Below the pieces are notes generated by a model, which ran no database searches, was not told the DNA's origin, and saw only the letters and a program-made list of their open reading frames with translations. This document shows positions 1-9,500 of a stretch of 55,063 nucleotides of DNA, piece by piece (the first letter of the stretch is position 1; every line of letters starts with the position of its first letter). Origin of the DNA: Janthinobacterium sp. ROICE36 (lineage in GTDB: Bacteria; Pseudomonadota; Gammaproteobacteria; Burkholderiales; Burkholderiaceae_D). Both the position numbers and the translations under genes were made by a program. The DNA is taken from contig NZ_PEBS01000038.1 of the NCBI RefSeq assembly GCF_002869965.1, forward strand, positions 1-55,063, in the 5' to 3' direction.

Positions 1-265
1 CCGCCGGCGGCGGCGTGGGTGTGTGCGCGGGGGGGTGGGGGGGCGGTGGGGGGGCGGGTGGGGCGTCGAGGAGCTGTCGAGGTTGGGGGGGGGGGGGGGG
101 GGGGGGGGGCGCTTCGGGCGGCGGCGTATCGTCGTCCTGCAGCACGCGCAGGCCCGGTCCGACGAGGTCGTCGAACTGGCCGCTGTCGGAGGCGGTGAAA
201 TACACCCACAGCGCGATGAAGACGACCACCACGCTTAAGGGGATGAGGAGGTAGAGTGCTTCCAT
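1..265 (-). CDS. ccoS: CcoS, cbb3 oxidase maturation protein (3' end unresolved)
   Basis: CcoS is a small membrane protein needed for cofactor insertion into cbb3-type cytochrome oxidase. Translation from the ATG at 265 gives MEALYLLIPLSVVVVFIALW, a typical single N-terminal membrane helix, followed by an acidic tail (QFDDL, LQDDD) as in the family. It starts just downstream of ccoI, the usual order. After about 52 residues the frame enters a run of 25 C (G on the plus strand, 85-109) and stays open as Pro/Ala-rich sequence to the window edge. CcoS proteins are normally about 50-70 residues, so the real stop is probably lost through a homopolymer length error or contig-end artefact. Identity is confident; the 3' end is not. 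Confidence 0.75.
   Translation of the reverse strand, partial: MEALYLLIPLSVVVVFIALWVYFTASDSGQFDDLVGPGLRVLQDDDTPPPEAPPPPPPPPQPRQLLDAPPAPPPPPHPPAHTPTPPPA
85..109. repeat. 25-nt poly-G homopolymer
   Basis: An uninterrupted run of 25 G on the plus strand lies inside the 3' part of ccoS. The flanking 1-84 is also strongly G-rich and low-complexity. It may be a sequencing or assembly artefact at a contig end, or a slippage-prone tract that alters the ccoS C-terminus. Confidence 0.9.
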
Positions 266-267
266 GT

Positions 268-2709
268 TCAGGCTTTCCGCAGGCGCAGGGCGTTGGCGAT
301 GACGACCGCCGAGCTGGCAGCCATGCCGACGCCGGACAGCCAGGGGTTTAAAAAGCCCAGCGCGGCGGCCGGGATGGCCGTCAGATTGTACAGGGTGGCC
401 CAGCCCAGGTTTTCGCGGATGATGCGCATGCTGCGCGCGGCCGTTTGCGCCGTATCGAGCACGGAGCGCAGCTGCGACGACAATAGCACCGTGTCCGCAT
501 GCGCCTGCGCCAGTGCTGCGCCGGAACCCATGGCGAACGAGACGTCGGCCGCGCTCAGCACGGCGGCGTCGTTGATGCCGTCGCCGACCATCGCCACCAC
601 GGCACCCGTCGCCTGCAATTGCTGCACGAAATCGAGCTTTTCATCGGGCAGGCATTCGCCGCAGGCCGTATTGATGCCCAGCTGCGCCGCCACGCTTTGC
701 GTCAGCGCTTCCTGGTCGCCGCTCAGCAGCACGACTTGCTTGCCGCGCCGGTGGAAATAGTCGACCACTTCGCGCGCTTCCGGGCGCAGCGCATCGCTGA
801 GCAAAAAGCGCGTGAGCCAGTGCCCCTGCGTGCCCAGGTACAGCGGCGTCATGCCTTGCATGCCGACGGCCGTGTCACCCAGCGGTGGCCCGGCGATGGC
901 GGCGACAAAGGCCGCGTTGCCCAGGCGGTAGCGCACGCCATTGACCACGCCTTCGAGTCCCTGGCCCTGCACTTCCTGCAATTGTTCCGCATGCGCGCGC
1001 GCCTGCTGTCCTGGCACCCCTTCGGCGGCAGCCAGGATCGCCTGCGCCAGCGGATGGGCGCTGCCCGCTTCCAGCGCGGCCGCCAGTTGCAAACAAGCGT
1101 CTTCCGTCAGGTTGCCCAGGCCCTCGATTTGCTGCAGCACAGGCCGGCCCAGGGTCAAGGTCCCCGTCTTGTCGAAGACGATATGGGTGGCGCGGTGCAG
1201 CGTTTCCAGCACATGCGGCTGGACGATCAGCACGCCGCGCCGCAGCAGGCTGTCGGTGGCGGCCGCCAGCGCCGTCGGCGTGGCCAGGGATAATGCGCAC
1301 GGGCACGACACGACCAGCACGGCGATGGCCACGGGCCAGGCCCGCGACGCATCGTGCCAGCTCCAGAAGGCGAACACGGCGACGGCAAACAGCAGCAGGC
1401 CCAGCACGAACCAGGCGGCCACTTTATCGGCCCACTGCGCGATCTGCGGCTTGCCGCTGCCGGCCCGTTCGATGAGTTTTAACAGGTCCGACAGGGTGCT
1501 TTCACGTGCCGGTTTCAGTACGCGCAATGTCAGGACGGCACTCGCGTTGATGGCCCCGCCTGGCACCTGCTCCCCGGTTTTGCGCCGCTGCGCCGCGCTC
1601 TCGCCCGTCAGCAGAGATAAATCGAGCGCGCTGGTGCCTTCGATGATGACGCTGTCGGCAGCGATTGCCTCGCCCGGTTTCACGAGGATGATGTCGCCCA
1701 CATCCAGCGTGCCGGCCGGCACCAGGGTGGTAGCGCGGTTGTCGGGAAAGCCCGCCATCAGCGCGGCCGAGGCGGGCAAGGCGTGCTGCAGCCGTTCCAG
1801 CGCCGAGGCTGCCTTGCGGCGCGCCTGCAACTCGTAATAGCGGCTGCACAGCAGCAGGAAGATGAACATTGTGGCCGAGTCGTAATACACCTCGCCGCGG
1901 CCCGTAAAGGTCGCCACCACGCTGCCGAAGAAGGCCGCCAGAATGCCCAGCGCCACGGGCACGTCCATGCCCAAGGTGCGTGCGCGCAGGCTGGCCCAGG
2001 CACCCTGGAAGAAGGGCATGGCCGAATAGCAGATGGCCGGCAAGGTCAGCAGCAGGCTGGCCCAGCGCATCAGGCTGGCCATACTATCGTCCAGGGTGCC
2101 GTCCTCGGCGGCCAGGTAGGCGGGCGCCACATACATCATCACCTGCATCATCGACAGGCCCGCCACGAACAGCTGGCGGCCCAGAGTCTTGCTGGCCTTT
2201 TGCAGGCGCTCGCCATGGCGCACGGCGTCATACGGATAAGCCGTGTAGCCGACTTGCCGCACGGCTTGCAGGATGTCGCCCGGCTCGCACTGCGCGCGGT
2301 TCCAGCGCACGTACAGGCGCTCCGTGGCGACGTTCAGGCTGGCTGCCTGCACGCCGGGCAGGCGTGTCAGCTGGCGTTCGATCAGCCAGACGCAGGCGGC
2401 GCAACGGATGCCTTCGACGGACAGGGTCGCTTCGCAGCTGCTGGCGTCGCGCGCGAATTGCGCGTCGTCATTGCTGTACAGGCGCAGTTCGGGCGGCATC
2501 AGGGTGGCATCAAACGCGTTGACAGCATATTCGTCGCGGTCGCGGTAGTACGCGCTCTGGCCGATGTCGACGATGGTTTGCGCCACCGCTTCGCAGCCGG
2601 GGCAGCACATGGCGCGCGGCACGTCGTCGATGCTGACGTTCCAGCTGGAACCGCTGGGGACGGGCAAGCCGCAATGGAAGCAGGCGGAGGGTTTTAACAC
2701 AGCATTCAT
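268..2709 (-). CDS. ccoI: CcoI/FixI copper-translocating P1B-type ATPase for cbb3 oxidase assembly
   Basis: CcoI is an inner-membrane P-type ATPase that exports copper for the CuB site of cbb3 oxidase. The 813-residue protein has an N-terminal cysteine-rich region (CFHCG, CCPGC), a heavy-metal-associated domain with IRCAAC at about residues 101-106, the membrane metal site SCPCALS, the actuator TGES, the phosphorylation motif DKTGT, the nucleotide-binding SAHPLAQA and the hinge GDGIND. An upstream in-frame extension exists, but the ATG at 2709 gives the family-typical MNAVLKPSACFHC start. It lies 10 nt after the SafE-like gene and 2 nt before ccoS, so translation is probably coupled. Confidence 0.95.
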   Translation of the reverse strand: MNAVLKPSACFHCGLPVPSGSSWNVSIDDVPRAMCCPGCEAVAQTIVDIGQSAYYRDRDEYAVNAFDATLMPPELRLYSNDDAQFARDASSCEATLSVEGIRCAACVWLIERQLTRLPGVQAASLNVATERLYVRWNRAQCEPGDILQAVRQVGYTAYPYDAVRHGERLQKASKTLGRQLFVAGLSMMQVMMYVAPAYLAAEDGTLDDSMASLMRWASLLLTLPAICYSAMPFFQGAWASLRARTLGMDVPVALGILAAFFGSVVATFTGRGEVYYDSATMFIFLLLCSRYYELQARRKAASALERLQHALPASAALMAGFPDNRATTLVPAGTLDVGDIILVKPGEAIAADSVIIEGTSALDLSLLTGESAAQRRKTGEQVPGGAINASAVLTLRVLKPARESTLSDLLKLIERAGSGKPQIAQWADKVAAWFVLGLLLFAVAVFAFWSWHDASRAWPVAIAVLVVSCPCALSLATPTALAAATDSLLRRGVLIVQPHVLETLHRATHIVFDKTGTLTLGRPVLQQIEGLGNLTEDACLQLAAALEAGSAHPLAQAILAAAEGVPGQQARAHAEQLQEVQGQGLEGVVNGVRYRLGNAAFVAAIAGPPLGDTAVGMQGMTPLYLGTQGHWLTRFLLSDALRPEAREVVDYFHRRGKQVVLLSGDQEALTQSVAAQLGINTACGECLPDEKLDFVQQLQATGAVVAMVGDGINDAAVLSAADVSFAMGSGAALAQAHADTVLLSSQLRSVLDTAQTAARSMRIIRENLGWATLYNLTAIPAAALGFLNPWLSGVGMAASSAVVIANALRLRKA

Positions 2710-2719
2710 ACGATTCTTT

Positions 2720-3490
2720 TCATGGATGGCCCGTGACGCACAGGGCGTCGAGCCAGCCCAGCGACACGCCATTCGCGGCGCGCAGCAAGCCCAGCAAGCC
2801 AAAGCCCAGCACCAGCAAGCCGCTGGCGATGCGCACGGGACGGCGTTGCATCTGCGTGCGCAGGCGCGTGCCCAGCAAACCCATGCCCAGCAGCATGGGC
2901 AGGGTGCCCAGGCCGAAGGCGGCCATGCTGGCCGCGCCGTTCAGGGCCGAACCTTGCAGCATGGCCGTCAGCAGGGCGCTGTAGACCATGCCGCACGGCA
3001 CCCAGCCCCACAGGCCGCCCACGGCCAGCGCCTTGAATGGCGTATCCATCGGCATCAACGGTTTCAGCAGGGGGCGCACGCGGCGCCAGACGACATTGCC
3101 GGCCGCTTCCAGGTGGGCCAGGCCGCGCCAGGCATCCATCAGGTACAGGCCCAGGGCGACGAGCATCAGGTTGGCCAGCCAGTAGCCGGCCACCTGCAGT
3201 GACGCCATGTGCAGCATGCCCGCGCCGGCCAGGCTGCCGGCCAGGGCGCCGGCCAGCATGTAGCTGACTATGCGCCCGCCGTTGTAGGCCAGCACGCGCA
3301 GCACGTTCGTTTGCAAGCTTGTCTGCAATGCTGGGCGCGCCACGGCGATGGCGATGACCGGGCGGGCAGGCACCGCCGGCGCACCGCCGCTGATCGACAG
3401 CGCGCCGACGATGCCGCCGCACATGCCGATGCAGTGCACGCTGCCGGCCAGGCCGAGCATGAACATGGGCACGAGGCTGAGGGCGTTCAT
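2720..3490 (-). CDS. Sulfite exporter TauE/SafE-type membrane protein of the cco cluster
   Basis: A 256-residue polytopic membrane protein beginning MNALSLVPMFMLGLAGSVHC, with the GMCGG motif and about six hydrophobic segments. It belongs to the TauE/SafE-like group (CcoH-like, DUF2062-free) regularly found between hemN/fnr and ccoI in proteobacteria. Its substrate is not established; the association points to a role in metal homeostasis during cbb3 oxidase assembly. It sits 9 nt after hemN and 10 nt before ccoI, consistent with one operon. Confidence 0.85.
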   Translation of the reverse strand: MNALSLVPMFMLGLAGSVHCIGMCGGIVGALSISGGAPAVPARPVIAIAVARPALQTSLQTNVLRVLAYNGGRIVSYMLAGALAGSLAGAGMLHMASLQVAGYWLANLMLVALGLYLMDAWRGLAHLEAAGNVVWRRVRPLLKPLMPMDTPFKALAVGGLWGWVPCGMVYSALLTAMLQGSALNGAASMAAFGLGTLPMLLGMGLLGTRLRTQMQRRPVRIASGLLVLGFGLLGLLRAANGVSLGWLDALCVTGHP

Positions 3491-3499
3491 CGGGCGGTA

Positions 3500-4948
3500 T
3501 TACACCGTTTTCGAGTAGCGCAATGGCTGCACCGCGTCCGGCGCCGCATTGGCGCGGGCCTGCGTCAGGTAGCGGTCGAAGACCATGCAGATATTGCGGA
3601 TCAGCAAGCGCCCTTTCGGCGTCACCGTCAGCCAGTCTTCCTCGATGACGAGCAAGCCGTCACGCGCCAGTTCGCGCAGCTTTTCCAGCTCGGCGGCGAA
3701 ATAGCTGCGGAACTTCACGGGGTGGGCTTGCTCGATGGTGGCGATCGACAATTCGAAGTTGCACATCAGCATCTGGATGATGATACGGCGCAATAAATCA
3801 TCGGTATCGAGCTTGATGCCGCGCGCGATCGGCAACACGCCTTCGTCGAGTTTTTCGTAATACGCATCGAGCGTCTTTTCATTCTGGCTGTAGACGGCGC
3901 CGACGGAACTGATGGCCGACACGCCGCAGGCGATCAGGTCCGCTTCCGCGCGCGTGGAGTAGCCCTGGAAGTTGCGGTGCAAGCGGCCCTGGCGCTGGGC
4001 CACGGCCAGGTCGTCCGTCGGCTTGGCGAAATGGTCCATGCCGATGTACACATAGCCGGCGGCCGTCAGGCGCGCGATGCACAGGCCCAGCATGGCCAGC
4101 TTGGTGGTGCTGTCGGGCATGTCGGCGTCGAGGATGCGGCGCTGCGGCTTGAACAAATGCGGCATGTGCGCGTAGTGGTACAGGGCGATGCGGTCGGGGC
4201 TGGCGGAAATGACCTTGCGCAGGGTTTCCGTCATCGTTTCCAGGTTTTGCTTGGGCAAACCGTAGATCAGGTCGATGCTGATCGAGCGGAAACCGGCATC
4301 GCGCGCCGCCTGCATGATGGCCACCGTTTCCGCTTCCGGCTGGATGCGGTTGACGGCCTTCTGCACGTCGGCGTCGAAATCCTGCACGCCCAGGCTGATG
4401 CGGTTGAAACCTTGCGCGCGCAGCGAAAACACGCGTTCGCGCGACACGGTGCGCGGGTCGATTTCGATCGAATACTCGCCGTCTTCATCGGAAGCGAACT
4501 CGAAATGCTGACGCAAATGCAGCATCAGCTCTTCCATCTGCTTTTCGCTCAGGTAAGTGGGCGTGCCGCCGCCGAAATGCAGCTGCTCGATCTGGTTCAT
4601 GCCGGCAAACAGCTTGCCCTGCATGGCGATTTCCTGTTTCAAATAGCTGAGATAGGTGGCGGCCTTGCTGCGGTCTTTGGTGATGATCTTGTTGCAGGCG
4701 CAGTAGTAGCACAGGGTGTCGCAGAACGGCACGTGCACGTACAACGACAGCGGACGGCGGCCGCCGCGCATGCGCAGCGCGGCCAGCGCTTCGAGGAAAT
4801 TGCCATAGCCGAAGTCGGCATGGAAACGGTCGGCGGTCGGATAGGACGTGTAGCGGGGGCCGGACTGGCTCATCTTGCCGATGATGATCGGGTCGAATTC
4901 GACGACGGCGTCCAGGTCGGCGGAAGCACTGCTGAGTAAGGTAGGCAT
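3500..4948 (-). CDS. hemN: Oxygen-independent coproporphyrinogen III oxidase HemN
   Basis: HemN is a cytoplasmic radical SAM enzyme that converts coproporphyrinogen III to protoporphyrinogen IX without oxygen. The 482-residue protein has the PRYTSYP motif (about residues 31-37), the radical-SAM cluster C76-x3-C80-x2-C83 followed by ACNKI, the SAM-binding FGGGTPTYL and the C-terminal HemN domain. E. coli HemN is about 457 residues; this one has a longer N-terminus. It starts 24 nt after the Aer-like receptor gene and precedes the SafE/ccoI/ccoS genes, so it is probably part of an FNR-controlled microaerobic operon. Confidence 0.96.
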   Translation of the reverse strand: MPTLLSSASADLDAVVEFDPIIIGKMSQSGPRYTSYPTADRFHADFGYGNFLEALAALRMRGGRRPLSLYVHVPFCDTLCYYCACNKIITKDRSKAATYLSYLKQEIAMQGKLFAGMNQIEQLHFGGGTPTYLSEKQMEELMLHLRQHFEFASDEDGEYSIEIDPRTVSRERVFSLRAQGFNRISLGVQDFDADVQKAVNRIQPEAETVAIMQAARDAGFRSISIDLIYGLPKQNLETMTETLRKVISASPDRIALYHYAHMPHLFKPQRRILDADMPDSTTKLAMLGLCIARLTAAGYVYIGMDHFAKPTDDLAVAQRQGRLHRNFQGYSTRAEADLIACGVSAISSVGAVYSQNEKTLDAYYEKLDEGVLPIARGIKLDTDDLLRRIIIQMLMCNFELSIATIEQAHPVKFRSYFAAELEKLRELARDGLLVIEEDWLTVTPKGRLLIRNICMVFDRYLTQARANAAPDAVQPLRYSKTV

Positions 4949-4972
4949 GGTGTGTGTAAGGTCTTAAAAGGT

Positions 4973-6634
4973 TTAGGCGGCCAGGCGTTTCAGCGCGGCG
5001 GGTTTGCCGGTGTTCGCGGCGCCGCCCTTGCCGCCGGGCATGGCGACGCGGCGCGGTGGCGGCATCTTGCCGAAATTGAACAGGCTCACGGCTTGCGACA
5101 GGCTGGCCGCTTCTACCGCCAGGCGGGTGGCGGCGGCGGCGGCTTCTTCCACCAGGGCCGCGTTTTGCTGCGTCACCTGGTCCATGTGGGCGATGGCCTG
5201 GTTGACCTGGTCGACGCCGATGCTCTGTTCGCGCGAGGCGATGGAAATTTCCTGCATGATGACGGTTACCTGCTTGACGGAGCTGACCACCTGTTCCATG
5301 GTGGCGCCGGCACGGTTCACCTGCAGCATGCCGGCGCCCACCTTGCCGACGGAAATTTCAATCAGTTGTTTGATGTCTTTGGCCGCCACGGACGAGCGCT
5401 GCGCCAGGTTGCGCACTTCGCCCGCCACCACGGCGAAACCCCTGCCTTGCTCGCCGGCGCGGGCCGCTTCCACGGCCGCGTTCAGGGCCAGGATATTCGT
5501 CTGGAAAGCGATGCCTTCGATCAGGGCGATGATGTCGACGATTTTCTTCGATGAAGTGTTGATCTCGTCCATGGTGGTGATCACTTCGGCAACGATCTCG
5601 CCGCCCTGCACGGCCACTTTCGAGGCGGCCACGGCCAGCTCGTTCGCCTGCACCGAGTTGTCCGCGTTCTGTTTCACCGTCGACGAGAATTCCTCGATGC
5701 TCGAGGCTGTTTCTTCCAGGCTGGCCGCCTGCGATTCCGTGCGGCCCGAGAGGTCCATATTGCCGGCGGCGATTTGCTTGGTGGCCACGGCCATGGTTTC
5801 CACGTTGATGCGCACGTCGCGGATGGTGGCGATCAGGTTGCTGTTCATCTGTTGCAGCGCGCGCAGCAATTGCCCCACTTCATCCGTGCTGTCCGTTTCA
5901 AAACTGCCCGACAGGTCGCCGGCGGCAATTGCCCGCGCGCCGTTCAGGGCCTTGCCCAGCGGCTTGAGCACGGACGTGCGCAGGGTGTACCAGAGGAAAA
6001 CGTTGATCAGGAAGCCGAACAGGGTGGCGCCGAAGATGGCGTAATTGGTGATCTTGCCGCCGCTGGCGAACAGGCTGATGACGCATACCAGTAACTGCAG
6101 GCAGTTGACGATGGAGGTGGCGGCCCAGATGCGCAGGTTGAGCGACATGTGCGTCAGCTTGTGCAGCAGGTGCGCCAGGCCCGGGCGCACGATTTGCCCG
6201 TTCTTGATGACAATATTGCCGCCTTCCTTGTTGCGGATGGCCGCGTAGGCTTCCTCGGTCGCCTTGACCTGATCCTTGTTGGCCTTCACGCGCACCGACA
6301 TGTAGCCGATGGTCTTGCCCGCTTCGCGGATGGGCGTGACGTTGGCGCGCACCCAGTAAAAGTCGCCGTTCTTGCAACGGTTCTTGACCAGGCCCGTCCA
6401 TGGCGTGCCGGCCTGGACCGAAGCCCACAGGTCGGCAAACGCTTCGGCCGGCATGTCCGGGTGGCGCACGATGTTTTGCGGCGAACCGATCAGCTCTGCT
6501 TCGCTGAAGCCGCTGACCTGGCTGAAGTACGGATTCACATACACGATATTGCCGTTCATATCCGTTTTCGACACGATGGCCTGATCGTCCAAGACGAGGA
6601 CTTCACGGTTAGTCACTGGCAAATTTTGGCGCAT
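4973..6634 (-). CDS. aer: Aer-like PAS-domain methyl-accepting chemotaxis protein
   Basis: A 553-residue chemoreceptor. Residues about 10-120 form a PAS domain of the Aer type ([38 protein letters not shown]), known to bind FAD and report redox or energy state. Two hydrophobic segments at about 165-210, a HAMP region and a C-terminal signalling domain with the conserved tip ([19 protein letters not shown]) follow. There is no periplasmic sensor domain. The start at 6634 is chosen over an upstream in-frame start because it has a good SD (AGGAAG). The perfect FNR box upstream and hemN 24 nt downstream suggest oxygen-dependent expression. The ligand is inferred. Confidence 0.9.
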   Translation of the reverse strand: MRQNLPVTNREVLVLDDQAIVSKTDMNGNIVYVNPYFSQVSGFSEAELIGSPQNIVRHPDMPAEAFADLWASVQAGTPWTGLVKNRCKNGDFYWVRANVTPIREAGKTIGYMSVRVKANKDQVKATEEAYAAIRNKEGGNIVIKNGQIVRPGLAHLLHKLTHMSLNLRIWAATSIVNCLQLLVCVISLFASGGKITNYAIFGATLFGFLINVFLWYTLRTSVLKPLGKALNGARAIAAGDLSGSFETDSTDEVGQLLRALQQMNSNLIATIRDVRINVETMAVATKQIAAGNMDLSGRTESQAASLEETASSIEEFSSTVKQNADNSVQANELAVAASKVAVQGGEIVAEVITTMDEINTSSKKIVDIIALIEGIAFQTNILALNAAVEAARAGEQGRGFAVVAGEVRNLAQRSSVAAKDIKQLIEISVGKVGAGMLQVNRAGATMEQVVSSVKQVTVIMQEISIASREQSIGVDQVNQAIAHMDQVTQQNAALVEEAAAAATRLAVEAASLSQAVSLFNFGKMPPPRRVAMPGGKGGAANTGKPAALKRLAA

Positions 6635-6733
6635 GGTCGCGGCTTCCTGATCAGTTAAAGAGCTAATTGGTGAGTAAGACTTGCACGATTGCAAGAATGG
6701 AGATCAGTGTAAGGAGTCGGTTGCGCAAATTTA

Positions 6734-6747
6734 TTGATGTAGATCAA
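6734..6747 (-). promoter_or_regulatory. FNR/Anr box, TTGAT-N4-ATCAA
   Basis: TTGATGTAGATCAA is an exact match to the FNR/Anr/CRP-FNR half-site consensus TTGAT-N4-ATCAA. It is centred about 106 nt upstream of the aer-like start codon (6634) in a 195-nt intergenic region. The palindrome is strand-neutral, but the only gene reading away from it is the minus-strand aer-hemN-safE-ccoI-ccoS series, all typical FNR-regulated functions. Confidence 0.8.
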
Positions 6748-6829
6748 AATCCTCCAGATTGGTCGTGCTCGCACGCATTTAGCGATAGCAATGCGGCATT
6801 GTTTTAAAGTTACTGCTTGCCGGCGGTGG

Positions 6830-8938
6830 CTAATCGACGCCTGCCGTCAGCGGTCGCGGGCTGCCCACGGCGTAGCCTTGCGCGTAGTCGATGCCCAGCT
6901 CGCGGATGATGGCCAGGGTTACCGCGTTTTCCACGTATTCGGCCACCGTTTTCAAGCCCATCACGTGGCCCACTTCATTGATGGCCTTGACCATGGCGCG
7001 GTTGATGGCATTGGTGGCGATGCCGCGCACGAAGACGCCGTCGATTTTCAGGTAGTCGACGGGCAGCGCTTTCAGGTAGCCGAACGAGGAAAAGCCACTG
7101 CCGAAGTCGTCGAGCGAGAAGCGGCAACCCAAGGCCTTGAGCTGGCGCATGAACACTTGCGCTTTTGGTAAGTTGGCGATCACGGCCGTTTCCGTGATTT
7201 CAAAGCAGATTTGTTCAGGCGCAATGGCGTAGTGCACGAATTGTCCGGTGATGTAGTCTTGCAGGCCCGTGTCGGCCAGCGACATGCCCGACAGGTTGAC
7301 GGAATACAGGGCCGGTGCGCGGCGCCGGCTTTCCGCCAGGGCGGCCAAAGGCGACAGGCTGTCGCGCACGCTCTGGATATGCTGGCAGACGGCGCGGATG
7401 ACCCAGCGGTCGATGGACAGCATCATGTCGTAGCGTTCGGCGGCGGGAATGAAGGCGCCGGGCAGTATCAGGTCGCCCTGGCTGTTGCGGATGCGGATCA
7501 GCACTTCGTCATGTTGTTCCGGGCTGTCGCGCAGGTGCACGATGGGCATGGCGTACAGGCGGAAATAATCGTGTGCGAACGCTTCGTTCAGGCGTGAAAT
7601 CCACAGCATTTCACCATGCCGCTGCGCCAGCATGACGTCGGACTCCTGGTACACGTGCAGGCGGTTGCGGCCCTGCTCCTTGGCCAGGTAGCAAGCCTGG
7701 TCGGCGGCGCTCAGCAGCTCGCTCATGGACTTGCTGTCCTGGTTGATTTCCGCGATGCCGATGCTCACGCCCAGTTCGAAGCTGTGTTCGTCCCAGGCGA
7801 AGGGGAATTCGCGCACGGACTGACGCAGCTGTTCGCCGATCAGGCGCGCATGTTCGAGCGGACAGTGGGGCAGCAGCACGCCCAGTTCGTCGCCACCGAG
7901 GCGCGCCAGGATGTCGCTGTCGCGCATCTGTCCCTGCAGCATCTTGGCCAGCAACTGCAGCAGCACGTCGCCGGCGCCATGGCCGCAAGTGTCGTTAATG
8001 ATCTTGAACTGGTCCAGGTCCAGGTACAGCAGCGCATGCGCGTGGCCGCTTTCTTTGGCCGTATGCAGGGCGCCCGCCACCAGGTGTTCGAATTCGCGCC
8101 GGTTGATCAAGCCCGTCAGGGCGTCGTGCGTGGCTTGCCACGACAATTGCTGGCTCAGCTTGCGTTCGTGGCTGACGTCGCGAAACACGACGACGGCGCC
8201 GAGGATATCACCATCGCGCGACCAGATGGGCGCGGCGGACTCTTCGATGGCGATGCGCCGGCCTTCGCGCGTGATCAGTTGCGAGCGGGGGGAAATACCG
8301 ATGGCTTGGCGCTGTTGCAGGCAGCGCCTGGCCACGTGCTCGCGTGCCTCGCCTGTGCGTTCATCGGCCAGCGGCAAGGTCAGTCCGATGTCCAGGCCCT
8401 GTGCCATGTCGTTGGTCCAGCCCGTCAATTGCTCGGCCACGCGGTTCAGGTAGCGCGTCTTGCCCTGCGGATCGGTGGTGATGACGCCGTCGCCGATGGA
8501 GCTGAGCGTCACTTCGGCCAAATCCTTGCGCTCGGCGATCATGAGTTCGCGCAGTATGTGCTCGGTGACATCCCAGATGACGCCCAGGGTGCGCTCGGGA
8601 TGGCCGCCGCCATCCATGAAGACCTGCGCCTTGGCCGCCAGCCAGTGTTCGCTGCCATCGGGCCAGACGACGCGGTATTGCAGGGCGTAGCCGCCGCGCC
8701 GCCGCACGCCGTCCTGCAGCACGCCGACCACCTTGTCGCGGTCCTCGGCATGCACGCAGTCGAGGAAAGCGGGGAAGGAATGGGTCAGGGCGCGCTCCTC
8801 CAGGCCCAGCAGGGCCGCCCCCCTGGCCGACCAGATGACCGTGCCGTCGATGACCTGGCCAGCGACGATGCGCGAATCCCAGATCGCCATGTGCGCCGCC
8901 TCCAGCGCCATTTGTAAACGTTTCTGCTGGTCGCTCAT
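6830..8938 (-). CDS. PAS-PAS-GGDEF-EAL cyclic-di-GMP turnover protein
   Basis: A 702-residue cytoplasmic signalling protein with no clear membrane helix. Two PAS/PAC modules occupy about residues 5-260. The GGDEF domain (about 275-430) has an intact active site written GGDEL (RLGGDELGV). The EAL domain (about 445-695) reads EVL at the first motif but keeps NLSG, ETE (FEITETAV), DDFGSGFSS and KIDGVF, so phosphodiesterase activity is plausible. It probably senses a small ligand or redox state through PAS and adjusts c-di-GMP. The first ATG is used. It follows the YiaA/B gene by 45 nt. Confidence 0.92.
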   Translation of the reverse strand: MSDQQKRLQMALEAAHMAIWDSRIVAGQVIDGTVIWSARGAALLGLEERALTHSFPAFLDCVHAEDRDKVVGVLQDGVRRRGGYALQYRVVWPDGSEHWLAAKAQVFMDGGGHPERTLGVIWDVTEHILRELMIAERKDLAEVTLSSIGDGVITTDPQGKTRYLNRVAEQLTGWTNDMAQGLDIGLTLPLADERTGEAREHVARRCLQQRQAIGISPRSQLITREGRRIAIEESAAPIWSRDGDILGAVVVFRDVSHERKLSQQLSWQATHDALTGLINRREFEHLVAGALHTAKESGHAHALLYLDLDQFKIINDTCGHGAGDVLLQLLAKMLQGQMRDSDILARLGGDELGVLLPHCPLEHARLIGEQLRQSVREFPFAWDEHSFELGVSIGIAEINQDSKSMSELLSAADQACYLAKEQGRNRLHVYQESDVMLAQRHGEMLWISRLNEAFAHDYFRLYAMPIVHLRDSPEQHDEVLIRIRNSQGDLILPGAFIPAAERYDMMLSIDRWVIRAVCQHIQSVRDSLSPLAALAESRRRAPALYSVNLSGMSLADTGLQDYITGQFVHYAIAPEQICFEITETAVIANLPKAQVFMRQLKALGCRFSLDDFGSGFSSFGYLKALPVDYLKIDGVFVRGIATNAINRAMVKAINEVGHVMGLKTVAEYVENAVTLAIIRELGIDYAQGYAVGSPRPLTAGVD

Positions 8939-8968
8939 CGTCCTCTCCCGTTATGGATATAGAAATAG

Positions 8969-9000
8969 ACGCGCCGCTGCTGCTTAAGTTCCCGGCGCGT
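8969..9000. other. Hairpin across the yiaA stop codon
   Basis: An 8-bp perfect inverted repeat (ACGCGCCG / CGGCGCGT, 8969-8976 and 8993-9000) encloses the stop codon of the YiaA/B gene, 30 nt before the GGDEF-EAL start. No U-run follows. It could moderate coupling between the two genes. Confidence 0.45.
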
Positions 9001-9415
9001 CGGCTGGCATGACGGCCGGGGCGCGCGCCACGTCGCGCACATTCTTTTGCACGGCCACGGCGGCAAACAAGCTGAGCAGGAATGCCATGGCATAAAAGCC
9101 CTTTTCGCTGTTTTGCAGGCTGGCATTCCACAGGCCGACGGTGAGCAGCAGCAAGGCCAGCAGCACGGAAATCCAGCACAGGCCGAAATACATGCCCGTC
9201 ACGGCGACGCCCTCGCTACGGTCGCGCACGGACTTTTGCAGCGAGATGGCGGCGAACAGCCCATACATGAGGAGCGTAAAGTAATAGCCCTTCTCGTTGA
9301 GGGCCATCGTGGCGTTCCACAGGCCGGACACATAGGTAATGGCGCCGATCAGCAGGGCCGCCCAGGAGGCGCCGATGAAGGCGTTGCTGGGGCGTTGGAT
9401 GGGGGAAGGCTGCAT
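8984..9415 (-). CDS. YiaA/YiaB family inner-membrane protein
   Basis: A 143-residue protein with two copies of the YiaAB two-helix module (residues about 8-60 and 70-125), each showing the WNA pattern and ending in KSVRD or KNVRD. E. coli YiaA and YiaB are inner-membrane proteins of unknown function linked to stress responses. The ATG at 9415 is preferred over a much longer in-frame opening because it has GGAGACC as SD and begins at the conserved region. It precedes the GGDEF-EAL gene by 45 nt. Confidence 0.85.
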   Translation of the reverse strand: MQPSPIQRPSNAFIGASWAALLIGAITYVSGLWNATMALNEKGYYFTLLMYGLFAAISLQKSVRDRSEGVAVTGMYFGLCWISVLLALLLLTVGLWNASLQNSEKGFYAMAFLLSLFAAVAVQKNVRDVARAPAVMPADAPGT

Positions 9416-9453
9416 AAGGTCTCCATGGGCAGGCAGGCGCCGCCGGCATGGCC

Positions 9454-9485
9454 GGGGCGGCAGGCACGGATGTGCCTGCCGCCCC
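9454..9485 (-). terminator. 14-bp perfect hairpin without U-run, downstream of the DUF808 gene
   Basis: Perfect arms at 9454-9467 and 9472-9485 (GGGGCGGCAGGCAC and its complement) surround a GGAT loop, between the DUF808 stop and the YiaA/B start. There is no T-run on either strand, so it is not a classical intrinsic terminator. It may stabilise a 3' end or assist termination. Confidence 0.5.
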
Positions 9486-9500
9486 ATCAGACCAGAAAGC

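Noticed and set aside
8969..9000. Intrinsic terminator between the YiaA/B and GGDEF-EAL genes
   Set aside because: The stem is short, contains a stop codon and has no U-run; kept only as a possible regulatory hairpin.
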